From: an uncultured Lachnospiraceae bacterium | GTDB taxonomy: Bacteria > Bacillota > Clostridia > Lachnospirales > Lachnospiraceae | Direction of reading: 5' to 3' | Assembly: GCA_900319245.1 (NCBI GenBank) | Contig: ONNQ01000001.1 | Coordinates: 99,594 to 163,593, forward strand | DNA: 64,000 bases | In this document: positions 32,820 through 41,865 of the stretch, in pieces | Layout of the letters: each line of letters opens with the position of its first letter | Numbering within the stretch: position 1 is the first letter of the stretch | The notes under the pieces: generated by a model | What the model was told of the DNA's origin: nothing | Databases searched by the model: none | The model's input: the letters and a program-made list of their open reading frames with translations, nothing else | Translations under genes and position numbers: made by a program

Positions 32820-34030
32820 AAGTGAAGAATTTCCTGAAAGACGTCGGCGGAGCCTCCCGCGTCACCAAAGCGCGCCTTGCGGCGTTCGCATCAGCATCTC
32901 CCGCGCTGGAGAGCACAGACCCCATCGGAGATGTATCCCGCGAGTGGCATCCCGGACCGATCGAGCTCGTTGTGACCAGGATCACGCCTGCCTGCAAGAC
33001 GGCCAAGACCATTCGCTTCGAGCGCACCGACGGCAAGAAGCTGCCCTTCTTCTATGCGGGACAGTATATTGTTCTGGATTTCAAGATCGGTGAAAGCCTG
33101 ATCTCCAGGCCCTATTCCATCTCTTCGGCCCCTTATGAGGCGAGAGCGGCCTATGCGGACGGAGAATCCGACGAGCATCCCTTTGTGGAGATCACTGTCA
33201 GAAGATCCAAGGGCGACGGCTTTATCTGCGATTATGTCAATGATAGCCTGAAGGTCGGCGATGTTTTGACAGGAACCATGGGACTGGGGCAGTTCTACTA
33301 TGAGCCGCTGCGCGATGCAAAGCATGTCGTGGCGCTGGCCGGCGGCGTCGGCATCACGCCCTTTGCCTCTATGGCCAAGGAAGTGGTGAACGGAACGCTG
33401 GACATCGACCTGACGATTCTCTATGGATCCGTTTCTTCGGACGATATAGTCATGAAGGAGGAGCTGGATGCACTGGATGGAGCCAGCGACAAGCTGCATA
33501 TCGTGCATGTTCTGAGTGGGAACGAGCCCGGCTGGACCGGAGAGAAGGGATTTTTGACAGCTGAACTGATCCGCAAGTATTCGGCGGAAGATACCAGCTA
33601 TTTCATCTGCGGACCGCAGGTTATGTACAAATTCCTGCGGGAGGAAGTGGCCAAACTGGATGTGCCTGCAAGGCGCGTGCGCTTTGAGGTCTTCGGGCAG
33701 GCCAAGGACATTGCCGTATATGAGGGATTCCCGACAGAACTGCGGGACAAGACCTTCATGCTCACCGTAGTGCGTGGCATCAGTGAAGTACAGATTCCCG
33801 CAAAGGCGACGGAGAGCATCGTCGTGGCACTGGAGCGCGCCGGGATCCGGATCGAGACCGGCTGCAGGAGCGGCGAGTGCGGATTCTGCAGGACCAAGGT
33901 CCTCGCGGGCAACTACTTTGTGTGCCCCGAGGGAGATGGCAGGAGAGAGGCGGATAAAGACTTCAATTACGTGCACGCATGTGCGGCGTATCCGCTGTCA
34001 GATATGAAGATCAAGATTCCGATTCTATAG
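32816..34030 (+). CDS. NAD(P)H:ferredoxin-type reductase with C-terminal 2Fe-2S domain
   Basis: 404 residues. About 50 N-terminal residues without clear family are followed by an FAD-binding FR-type domain (YAGQYIVLDFKIG, then SRPYSISSAP near residue 95), an NAD(P)-binding domain (ALAGGVGITPFASMAKEV near 175; FICGPQVMYKFL near 263) and a plant-type 2Fe-2S domain with CRSGECGFCRTK near 345 and a final Cys in YVHACAAYP. It passes electrons from NAD(P)H through FAD to the 2Fe-2S cluster. AGGAGG lies upstream, and it overlaps the saturase-like gene, so it is its probable electron donor. Confidence 0.85.
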   Translation: MKVKNFLKDVGGASRVTKARLAAFASASPALESTDPIGDVSREWHPGPIELVVTRITPACKTAKTIRFERTDGKKLPFFYAGQYIVLDFKIGESLISRPYSISSAPYEARAAYADGESDEHPFVEITVRRSKGDGFICDYVNDSLKVGDVLTGTMGLGQFYYEPLRDAKHVVALAGGVGITPFASMAKEVVNGTLDIDLTILYGSVSSDDIVMKEELDALDGASDKLHIVHVLSGNEPGWTGEKGFLTAELIRKYSAEDTSYFICGPQVMYKFLREEVAKLDVPARRVRFEVFGQAKDIAVYEGFPTELRDKTFMLTVVRGISEVQIPAKATESIVVALERAGIRIETGCRSGECGFCRTKVLAGNYFVCPEGDGRREADKDFNYVHACAAYPLSDMKIKIPIL

Positions 34031-34058
34031 GAATTTATAGGAAGATGACGATTCGCAG

Positions 34059-34087
34059 GAGGGCATACCCTGGGGTATGCCCTTTTA
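34059..34087 (+). terminator. terminator after the fatty acid cluster
   Basis: A 9-bp stem GGGCATACC (34061-34069) with 34074-34082 and a CTGG-type loop, then TTTT. A near-identical hairpin sits on the far side of the helicase gene at 36301. Confidence 0.75.
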
Positions 34088-34125
34088 TATACGTATGAAA
34101 TGAGTTGTATTAGAGGAGATGTTGG

Positions 34126-36294
34126 ATGGCAGTGGAAAGAATGCCGGATTTTAATGAGATCAAAAATCTAATCGGGAATCTGGAGAAACTGGATCAAAGT
34201 TTCAGGAAAATCACCACTGAGTATGACGGACATGCGGAGAAGCTGCGCACGGAATTAGCGGAGGCGCTCAAGAAAGAGTCTGCACATTTTCTGGTGGAAA
34301 TCCCGGTGGAGGAACTCAAAAATTCCAAGGCGGGGATTAGGACAGGACTACTGGAAAGCGTGGGATACCGCACGCTCTACGATCTCTATACGGCATCGGA
34401 CTGGAAACTACAGAATATTGAGGGAATCGGAGAAAAGCAGATCGCGTCGATCCGAAGTATTCTGTCAGAATTTCTGGTACGCCTCAGCACACGTGCCAGA
34501 ATCCGGCTGACGATGGACCGGGATGACGTGCAGAGAAGGAAGCTGATCCATCGGATTGCGAAATTCAGAAAAGTCGAGCAGATTCGGAGAGAGGCTGAGC
34601 CGATTACAGAAGACGTGCACGAGGACATCATGGGGCTGACAGAGTCGGTGATGATCCGGAGTCGGCTTCACTGGATTTTCTCCTTCGGAAACACCAAGAG
34701 AGAGACAATCCGGGCAGTGGGTGAAATTTTGGCCTATTGTAATGGTGAACGGTATAACCTGGTCAAAAGTCTTGTCTCCCAATACGGGATGGCTCTTGCG
34801 ATGAACGAAGACGAAGCGCTGGCGGATTTTAAGAAGAACAGCGCTTCTTACTATGCCATCATTGAGCGCCTGACAGGCGTCGGCACACAGCAAAAGCTCC
34901 TGTACAGCAGTATCTCCTCTGAGCTGGCTGAACAGATCAATTCGTTTGCACTGGACTTGGGGGGATTCAAGGGCGACCTTCGCGCCTATCAGGAGTTCGG
35001 GACCAAGTATATTTTGGCCATGAAGCGAGTTCTGCTGGGAGATGAGATGGGACTTGGCAAGACGATTCAGGCTATTGCGGCGATGACGCACATTTACAGA
35101 GAGCAAGAGTTTGCCCGCTTTTTGGTGGTATGCCCGGCCTCGGTCATGATCAACTGGTGCCGTGAGATCCAGAAATTCAGCGATCTTCCTGTCAATCTCC
35201 TGCACGGGCCCCATTTGGAGGACGAGTTCCTGAGCTGGCGTGAGCTGGGCGGCGCCGCTGTTACTAATTATGAGAGCATGGGCAAAATAGTGGATAGGAT
35301 CGACGGGCAGATGTCCCTTTCCATGCTGGTCATTGACGAGGCACATTACATCAAGAATCCGGAGGCGAAGAGAACGCAGTATATCCACATGCTGGAGGAC
35401 GAGTCAGAGAGGATCCTTCTGATGACTGGCACACCCTTGGAGAATAGGGTTGATGAAATGTGTGAATTGATCGGCTTTGTGCGGCCGGATCTTGTGGAGA
35501 CGGTGCGAGCCAACGCAGGCATGCGCCATGTGCCGCAGTTTAAAGAAATGCTTGCGCCGGTCTATCTGAGAAGGCAGCGCGACATGGTCCTGGAGGAACT
35601 CCCCCCGATCACCGAGCAGGAGGAATGGTGCGAGATGACGGCAGAGGACCGCGTAGAATACGGTGCGCAGGTCTTGGCAGGCAGTTTTCCTGGGATGCGT
35701 CGCGTCGCGTTTTTACAAAAAAATTTGTCGAGCTCTTCCAAGGCGGTTCGCCTCGCAGAATTGTGTGCACAGGCGCGGGACGAGGGCAGAAAGGTGCTGA
35801 TCTACTCCTACTTCAGAGATACGATCCAGAAAGTATGCGATTTCCTCGGTGACTGTGTTATAGGATCGATCACCGGAAGTGTTCCGGCAGTAGAGAGACA
35901 GAACCTGGTCGACAGATTTTCGGACGGCCCGGATGGAAGCGTTTTGGTATGTCAGGTCCAGTCAGGCGGAACAGGCCTCAATATACAGGCAGCAGCTGTC
36001 GTGATTTTCTGCGAGCCACAAATCAAACCTTCACTCACTTGGCAGGCAATATCCAGGGCCTATCGAATGGGACAAGTGCAGAGTGTTCTTGTTTATCATC
36101 TCTTATGCGAAGACACAGTAGACGAAGCGGTGCGCGGGATTTTGGTTTCGAAACAAGCAGAATTCGATCTCTTCGCGCAGGATTCGGCGATGGCGGAGGC
36201 AGCGGACGGCCTCGCAGATCAGGAGTGGATCAGGCAGGTCGTAGAGAGGGAGCGCAGGAAGTACCTGCCGGCTGTTATTTCTGAAGACCTGTAA
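34126..36294 (+). CDS. SNF2/RapA-family DNA-dependent ATPase (helicase-like)
   Basis: 722 residues. An N-terminal region (1-290) with a helix-hairpin-helix-like segment (LQNIEGIGEKQIASIRSIL near residue 95) precedes the SNF2 ATPase. Motif I is LLGDEMGLGKTIQAIAAM (near 305), Ia VVCPASVMINWCRE, II VIDEAHYIKNP (near 405), III LLMTGTPLENRVDEM, V LVCQVQSGGTGLNIQAA and VI AISRAYRMGQVQSVLVYHLL. It probably translocates on duplex DNA. Such single genes in Clostridia are often of unknown role; no methylase or nuclease is adjacent to make it part of a defence system. Confidence 0.87.
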   Translation: MAVERMPDFNEIKNLIGNLEKLDQSFRKITTEYDGHAEKLRTELAEALKKESAHFLVEIPVEELKNSKAGIRTGLLESVGYRTLYDLYTASDWKLQNIEGIGEKQIASIRSILSEFLVRLSTRARIRLTMDRDDVQRRKLIHRIAKFRKVEQIRREAEPITEDVHEDIMGLTESVMIRSRLHWIFSFGNTKRETIRAVGEILAYCNGERYNLVKSLVSQYGMALAMNEDEALADFKKNSASYYAIIERLTGVGTQQKLLYSSISSELAEQINSFALDLGGFKGDLRAYQEFGTKYILAMKRVLLGDEMGLGKTIQAIAAMTHIYREQEFARFLVVCPASVMINWCREIQKFSDLPVNLLHGPHLEDEFLSWRELGGAAVTNYESMGKIVDRIDGQMSLSMLVIDEAHYIKNPEAKRTQYIHMLEDESERILLMTGTPLENRVDEMCELIGFVRPDLVETVRANAGMRHVPQFKEMLAPVYLRRQRDMVLEELPPITEQEEWCEMTAEDRVEYGAQVLAGSFPGMRRVAFLQKNLSSSSKAVRLAELCAQARDEGRKVLIYSYFRDTIQKVCDFLGDCVIGSITGSVPAVERQNLVDRFSDGPDGSVLVCQVQSGGTGLNIQAAAVVIFCEPQIKPSLTWQAISRAYRMGQVQSVLVYHLLCEDTVDEAVRGILVSKQAEFDLFAQDSAMAEAADGLADQEWIRQVVERERRKYLPAVISEDL

Positions 36295-36300
36295 ACGCAG

Positions 36301-36327
36301 GAGGGCATACCCTTTGGGTATGCCCTC
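36301..36327. terminator. palindromic hairpin between convergent genes
   Basis: 12-bp stem 36301-36312 with 36316-36327, TTT loop. No T run on either side, but it lies exactly between the helicase and the minus-strand oxidoreductase, so a shared terminator or RNA-stability role is likely. Confidence 0.5.
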
Positions 36328-36353
36328 CGTGCTTATATTGCTTTTATGAAGAA

Positions 36354-39212
36354 TTACTGCTCCGTCGGATAATCTGATTTTCCGGTCACTTTTCTCTTGA
36401 GGATCTTAAATCCGCGCTTCAGCGCATAGGGGCCGACGCACTTGATCATTTCTTCCGCAGTGTGCATATCCGCCGCATGCGGAATGTCGCGGGACAGATG
36501 GATGGCATCGAATTCGCAGCGTGTGGTGCACAGGCCGCAGCCGATGCACTGGTTGAGGTCGACGACAGTAGCGCCGCACTTGAGACAGCGGTTCGCTTCT
36601 ACCTTGACTTGCTCTTCGGTGAGAGGCATGCGAAGGTCGCGGAAGGTTTCTGAGGCCTTGCCAGGCTTGAGGCCGGGCGCCTGCCGGCTTGCGTTGTCGT
36701 AGGAATCAATGCGGATGTCGTCGCGATCCAGCTCAATGAACTCGCGTCTATCGCGTCCGATGGTGAGAGACTGACCGGGATGGACGAAGCGATTGATGGA
36801 GACCATGCCCTGCTTGCCGTCTGCGATTGCATCGATGGCAAAGCGTGCGCCGTGGTAGATATCGCCGCCAACGAAGATATCGGGTTCATCCGTCTGGAAT
36901 GTGACCGGATCTGCGATGGCCGTCCCGCCCCTGCGCAGGTGGACCTTGGAGCCCTTGAGGAGGTCACCCCACTGTGCAGACTGTCCGATGGCCATCAAAA
37001 CATTGCCGCAAGGGATGGTGATCGTCTCCTCCTCGTCATAGACAGGCGCAAAGCGATGCTCCTTGTCGTAGACGGACACACATTTCTTGAAGACAATGGC
37101 AGTGACTTTGCCGTTCTCGGAGAGCACCTCCTTGGGTCCCCATCCGTTCATGATGGTGATGCCTTCTTCCTCCACTTCCGCGATCTCGTCTTTGGCAGCG
37201 GGCATCTCGTCCCTGGACTCCAGACAGAGCATGGTGACCTTGCCATTTGTGACGCGCAGCGCCGTGCGAGCCACGTCTGCCGCGACATTGCCGCCGCCGA
37301 CAACGACGACGTCGCCGTCAAGCTTCACGGTAGGATCCTGATTCGCCTTTCGCAGAAAATCGACGCCTGTGATGACGCCCTCTGCTTCTTCGCCGGGGAC
37401 ACCGGCAAGGCGGCCGCCCTGCAGACCAATGGCAACATAGAAGGCCTTGAAGCCGCGGGCGCGGAGGTCGTCAAGCGTGACGTCTTTGCCGACGTCTACG
37501 CCGCACTCAATCTTAGCACCCATCTTCTCGATGATCTCGATCTCCGCTTCCACAATATCCTTCTCCAGGCGGAAGGACGGGATTCCGTTCATGAGCATGC
37601 CGCCGGGGCGCTTCTCGCGCTCGAAGACGGTGACCGGATATCCTTCTGTGCGCAGGTAATACGCTGCGGAAAGACCTGCGGGTCCCGCACCGATGACCGC
37701 AATGGGGTAGTCGTCCCACTGCTTGCCTTCGCCGTTCTCGCAGAGCGGCAGATACTGCGCAAGGGCTTCGGAGAGGCCTTCACTGCCGCCTTCAGCTGCT
37801 TTTTGTACCAGATCCAGCTCACGGAGAGCCAGAAACTTCTTGATCTCGTCGATGGCAACAGGCGCGTCCACAAGGCCGCGCGTGCAGCGGTCCTCACAGC
37901 GGCGGTTGCAGATGGCTCCGCATACTGCCGGGAAGGGATTGTCCTGGCGAATGAGCTTCAGCGCCTCCTGATAGCGGCCCTCTGCCGCCATCCTGATATA
38001 GCCCTGTACAGCCAGATGCGCGGGACATGCCGTCTTGCAGGGTGACGTACCCGTGTCATAGCAGTTGATCTTGTTGTGGTCGCGGTAATCGGGATCCCAT
38101 TTGTCCTCGCCCCAGATGTGGTCGTCGGGCAGCTCGTGCATGGGATATTTCACCTTGCTGCCATCTGCCTTACAGAGCTTCTGGCCCAACCTTGCCGCGC
38201 CGGCAGGACATACTTCGACACACTTGCCGCATGCGACACATTTGGCCGGATCCACATGCGCACGGTAGGCGCTGCGGGACATGTTGGGCGTGTTAAAGAG
38301 CTGCGAGGTGCGCAGTCCGTAGCAGCTGCCGGGAGAGCAGTTGCAGATACCGACAATGCGGTTGGGACCGTCCAGATTGGTGATCTGGTGGACGTAACCC
38401 TTTCTCTCAGCGCGCTCCAGGATTTCTTTCACTTCGTCTCTGGATACGTACTTGGCATCCTTGCCGGAGGTCACAAGAAACTCCGCGATATCGCCGACGC
38501 CGATGCACATGTGTCCCTCGATATCGCCGACGCCCTCGCCGCGGATGCGCTGTGCCTTGCGGCAGGCGCAGACCATTGTGCAGAAGGTGTCATATTTGTC
38601 GAGCCAGTGGGAGAGATGCTCCACGCTGACAGAAGTGGATGCGGTGTCGATGGCCTTCTCCACGGGAATGACATGCATGCCGATACCGGCTCCGCCGGGC
38701 GGAACCAGTTTGGCGGCCAGCTCCAATGGCTCCTGGGGAGCCAGATTGAACATGGTGGCAACTTCGGGATACTTGTCTGCCAAAGTCTTGTGCTCGACCA
38801 TGTATTCGCCGGACCCCACGACCCACTTGGGCACCAGATACTGGATGTGATGGTCTTCGTTGTCTCTGTTTTGCTCCAAAATACCGATCCACAGCAGGTG
38901 GTCGATGATCTTCTGCGCCTTCTTTTCGCTGATATTGTTGCGGGCCGCCAGTTCGGCGGTCGTAAGGCCCACGCGGCGCTTTTTGAAGCTGAGCAGGAAG
39001 GCGACCTCACGCTTGGTCAGCAGGCGGTCCAAAATCCAGAAATCCATATGGTTTTCATGCATGCCGCCGGGCAGCTTTCTGGGAATGTTGTCCGTGATCA
39101 TGCGGGCCAGCTTCATCACCATCTTTCTTTTGACGGGATCGTCGCAGTGGTAGTCCTGTATCGGAAAGTCTCGTTCATTGACGTGAATTCTCGGGTTTAC
39201 TTCTTTGGGCAT
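36354..39212 (-). CDS. multi-domain NAD(P)H-dependent flavo-iron-sulfur oxidoreductase (paralogue)
   Basis: 952 residues from ATG 39212 (GAGGAG 8 bases before); the GTG at 39221 lies in the Shine-Dalgarno. Same architecture as the 933-residue protein at 11814: winged-helix-like region (LTKREVAFLLSFKKRR), CACRKAQ and CNCSPGSC module, CVACGKCVEVCPAG, CKTACPAHLAVQGY, CGAICNRRCEDRCTRG, FAD motif GAGPAGLSAAYYL, NAD(P) motif VVVGGGNVAADVART, and C-terminal CIGCGLCTTRCEF. It differs by an insertion of about 15 residues near residue 470 between the GltD-type Fe-S domain and the FAD domain. Unlike the first copy it stands alone, with no hypA. Acceptor unknown. Confidence 0.82.
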   Translation of the reverse strand: MPKEVNPRIHVNERDFPIQDYHCDDPVKRKMVMKLARMITDNIPRKLPGGMHENHMDFWILDRLLTKREVAFLLSFKKRRVGLTTAELAARNNISEKKAQKIIDHLLWIGILEQNRDNEDHHIQYLVPKWVVGSGEYMVEHKTLADKYPEVATMFNLAPQEPLELAAKLVPPGGAGIGMHVIPVEKAIDTASTSVSVEHLSHWLDKYDTFCTMVCACRKAQRIRGEGVGDIEGHMCIGVGDIAEFLVTSGKDAKYVSRDEVKEILERAERKGYVHQITNLDGPNRIVGICNCSPGSCYGLRTSQLFNTPNMSRSAYRAHVDPAKCVACGKCVEVCPAGAARLGQKLCKADGSKVKYPMHELPDDHIWGEDKWDPDYRDHNKINCYDTGTSPCKTACPAHLAVQGYIRMAAEGRYQEALKLIRQDNPFPAVCGAICNRRCEDRCTRGLVDAPVAIDEIKKFLALRELDLVQKAAEGGSEGLSEALAQYLPLCENGEGKQWDDYPIAVIGAGPAGLSAAYYLRTEGYPVTVFEREKRPGGMLMNGIPSFRLEKDIVEAEIEIIEKMGAKIECGVDVGKDVTLDDLRARGFKAFYVAIGLQGGRLAGVPGEEAEGVITGVDFLRKANQDPTVKLDGDVVVVGGGNVAADVARTALRVTNGKVTMLCLESRDEMPAAKDEIAEVEEEGITIMNGWGPKEVLSENGKVTAIVFKKCVSVYDKEHRFAPVYDEEETITIPCGNVLMAIGQSAQWGDLLKGSKVHLRRGGTAIADPVTFQTDEPDIFVGGDIYHGARFAIDAIADGKQGMVSINRFVHPGQSLTIGRDRREFIELDRDDIRIDSYDNASRQAPGLKPGKASETFRDLRMPLTEEQVKVEANRCLKCGATVVDLNQCIGCGLCTTRCEFDAIHLSRDIPHAADMHTAEEMIKCVGPYALKRGFKILKRKVTGKSDYPTEQ

Positions 39213-39285
39213 TGCGGTCACTCCTCATTATTGTGTAAAATGTACCATACCTTATTTTACCATAGCAGCAGTGCGGGAGGATGAG

Positions 39286-40386
39286 ATGAGCGCTTTTCGA
39301 AAGGGATTTTTTTGCATATTTGCGGTGATATTGGCCATGGGCGGACAGCTTCGCGCCTACGCCGCGCAGAACCGGGAGCCGGATCCGTCCGTGCCGCTTA
39401 CGATCACGGCCATTGATTTTGGAGAAGAGGGATGGGGAGACGGCACCATGATCGAGAGTAACGGAGAGTGTCTTCTCATGGATACCTTTATGCCGGACTG
39501 CGAGGATGCGCTCAAGGAATTCCTGTTGGATAACGGATATACAGAATTTGCGATCTATCTGTCCCATTATCACGCGGACCATTTTGGAAACGTCCGCCAC
39601 CTGATGTGGGACGACCGTTTTAAGATTACAGCGGTTTATATGTGCAATGACGAGCATCTGGTCCCTTCCGACAATGATTACGCGTCACTTCTGGGATGGT
39701 TTCGGGATATGGACAACGCAATCCGGGACCTGGCCAAAGAACAGAATGTCCCTTTGATCGATCTTGATACAGGCGATGAATTCTATGTGGGGGATGCGAA
39801 AGTGGAGATTCTGCTTGGGCCCGCTTTCGAGAGTGATGACCACAACCGGTCCTACCTCAACAATAATTCCCTGATGGCAAGGATCAGTGGGGGCGGAATC
39901 CGGTATCTGACCTGCGGAGATATTGAGAAACCCTGGGAAAAGGAGATCCTGAAGATGGATCTGGACCTATCTGCGGATATCTTTAAGATGAGCCACCACG
40001 GCGGAGAGACGAGCAGCAGTCCGGAGTTCCTGCAGGCGATCAATCCATCTTTTGCCTTCTTTAACAGCACCAATGATTCTCCGGATGAATTTGCCTCGGG
40101 GTGGGCCGCGGAGCCGGCTTCTGACATGATGCAGATCGCAAATGTCCACAGCACCAGATATAACGGAACCATCCGCTATACCTGCCGGGACGGCGTGATC
40201 ACAGTGCGGGCGGAGAGAAACGTGGAACCTCGGATCCTGACCTACAAAGCGGACGGACAGATCGGTCTATGCATGCAGTTCCAGCAGTTCAATGATCAGC
40301 AGGAGCCAATGCAGACAGAAAAAATGCAGAAAGCAGCGGAGGCGGCGATCCGCCTGCACGGGCTGCTTCCTGCAGTATACAGATAA
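39286..40386 (+). CDS. secreted metallo-beta-lactamase-fold hydrolase (ComEC-like)
   Basis: 366 residues from ATG 39286 (GGGAGG upstream). A signal peptide is evident: basic start MSAFRKG, hydrophobic FFCIFAVILAMGG, likely cleavage after AYA near residue 26. The metal motif is SHYHADHFGN near residue 95, with later YLTCGDIEKP and KMSHHGGETSSS near residue 240. This pattern resembles the C-terminal hydrolase domain of ComEC. Substrate might be extracellular nucleic acid or another phosphodiester, but this is not shown. It converges with rlmI with 4 bp between stops. Confidence 0.82.
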   Translation: MSAFRKGFFCIFAVILAMGGQLRAYAAQNREPDPSVPLTITAIDFGEEGWGDGTMIESNGECLLMDTFMPDCEDALKEFLLDNGYTEFAIYLSHYHADHFGNVRHLMWDDRFKITAVYMCNDEHLVPSDNDYASLLGWFRDMDNAIRDLAKEQNVPLIDLDTGDEFYVGDAKVEILLGPAFESDDHNRSYLNNNSLMARISGGGIRYLTCGDIEKPWEKEILKMDLDLSADIFKMSHHGGETSSSPEFLQAINPSFAFFNSTNDSPDEFASGWAAEPASDMMQIANVHSTRYNGTIRYTCRDGVITVRAERNVEPRILTYKADGQIGLCMQFQQFNDQQEPMQTEKMQKAAEAAIRLHGLLPAVYR

Positions 40387-40390
40387 TCGT

Positions 40391-41641
40391 TCACTCCTCG
40401 ACAACCTGGAATATATAAAATTTGAGATAATAGGACTCGTCCGACGACCACAGGATCGGGTGATCCGGCGCCTGGGTACGGAATTCCACCTGGCGCAGTC
40501 TTCTGTGGGCGTCTCTGGCCGCTTCGCCGATCGTCTTCTTGAATAGGTCCGGATCCATAAAGTGGGAGCAGGAACAGGTGACCAAAAAGCCCCCGTTCTT
40601 GACCAACTTTATGCCGCGAAGGTTGATCTCCCGGTATCCCCTCGCCGCGGCCTTGATGGAATTGCGGGATTTTGTGAAGGCGGGAGGATCCAGGATGACG
40701 ACGTCGTACTGCTCTCCCTTTTCAATGAGCTCGGGAAGCAGGGCGAAGACATCGCGGCACAGGAAGCTGACTCTGTCTTCCACGCCGTTGAGGCGCGCAT
40801 TCTCCTCCGCCTGGGCCACCGCGAGATCGGAGGCATCTACAGCGACAACAGAAGAGGCGCCTGCGACCGCCGCATTGAGGGCAAAGGATCCTGTATGGGT
40901 GAAGCAGTCCAGGACTTTGGCGCCGTTGCAGAGGCGATGGATGGCCCGCCGATTGTCCTTCTGATCCAGAAAGAAGCCTGTCTTTTGACCATTTTCCACA
41001 TCCACGATATAGCGGACGCCGTTCTCGGTGATCTGAATTTTGGTATCAAAGGGTTCTGAGAGGAACCCTTTTTCTCTTGCCATGCCTTCCAGTTCACGGA
41101 CCTTGGCGTCGCTGCGCTCATAGATGCCGCGCACCTTGATCCCATCTTCGTCAAGCACCTTGACTAGTGCGGCAAGGATATACCCCTTGAGGCGGTCGAT
41201 GCCAAGCGCAAGCGACTCTACGACTAGCACATCTTCATATTTATCGATAGTCAGTCCGGGCACAAAATCCGCCTCGCCGAACAGAAGGCGGCAGCTGGAG
41301 GTGTCAATCACCTTTTTTCTGTATTCCCATGCGCTGCGTACCCGCTGCGTCAGGAAGGCGGGCGTCACAGGACGATCCTTGTGGCGGGATAGAAGGCGGA
41401 TCGTGATCTTGGACTTACGGTTGACAAAGCCGTATCCCATGAAATATCCGTCAAAATCCTCGACAGAGATGATATCGCCGTCTTCAAACGATCCGCGGAA
41501 GGCTGCGATCTCATTGTCATAGACCCACAGGCCTCCGGATTTGATCGTGCGCCCTTCCCTCTTCTTGAGAACGGCTGCTGCATCGACCGATAGGTCCTGC
41601 TCGCTGTTAATATCGTAGTTATGGATGTCAAAAGATAGCAT
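40391..41641 (-). CDS. rlmI: class I rRNA methyltransferase, RlmI-like
   Basis: 416 residues. An N-terminal PUA domain (about 20-95, KKREGRTIKSGGLWVYDNEI) is followed by an RNA-binding linker and a SAM domain: ENGQKTGFFLDQKDNR near 210, VLDCFTHTGSFALNAAVAGA near 230, and VILDPPAFTKS near 305. This is the RlmI family, which methylates C5 of a cytosine in 23S rRNA. GGAGG lies upstream. It appears monocistronic. Confidence 0.87.
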   Translation of the reverse strand: MLSFDIHNYDINSEQDLSVDAAAVLKKREGRTIKSGGLWVYDNEIAAFRGSFEDGDIISVEDFDGYFMGYGFVNRKSKITIRLLSRHKDRPVTPAFLTQRVRSAWEYRKKVIDTSSCRLLFGEADFVPGLTIDKYEDVLVVESLALGIDRLKGYILAALVKVLDEDGIKVRGIYERSDAKVRELEGMAREKGFLSEPFDTKIQITENGVRYIVDVENGQKTGFFLDQKDNRRAIHRLCNGAKVLDCFTHTGSFALNAAVAGASSVVAVDASDLAVAQAEENARLNGVEDRVSFLCRDVFALLPELIEKGEQYDVVILDPPAFTKSRNSIKAAARGYREINLRGIKLVKNGGFLVTCSCSHFMDPDLFKKTIGEAARDAHRRLRQVEFRTQAPDHPILWSSDESYYLKFYIFQVVEE

Positions 41642-41865
41642 AGATGTAGTTCCTCCCGGGGAATATAATGTCCAATTTTAATCCGATTTTCTTCATTATA
41701 AAGCATATGCGCAGGCAAGGGCAAACCGGCAATGAGAGAAGGCGCTGAACCTTTGATTATCGTCGCAAAAAGGCGGAATTCTTGACTGAATTTAATAAAA
41801 AGCTTATGCTTATAGGCAGAATCCAATTAGATATTCAGACGGCAATTATACCGCCGGGAGGGCCT

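Noticed and set aside
34126-36294. Phage-defence island around the SNF2 ATPase
   Set aside because: No methylase, nuclease or phospholipase gene adjoins it; flanking genes are metabolic.
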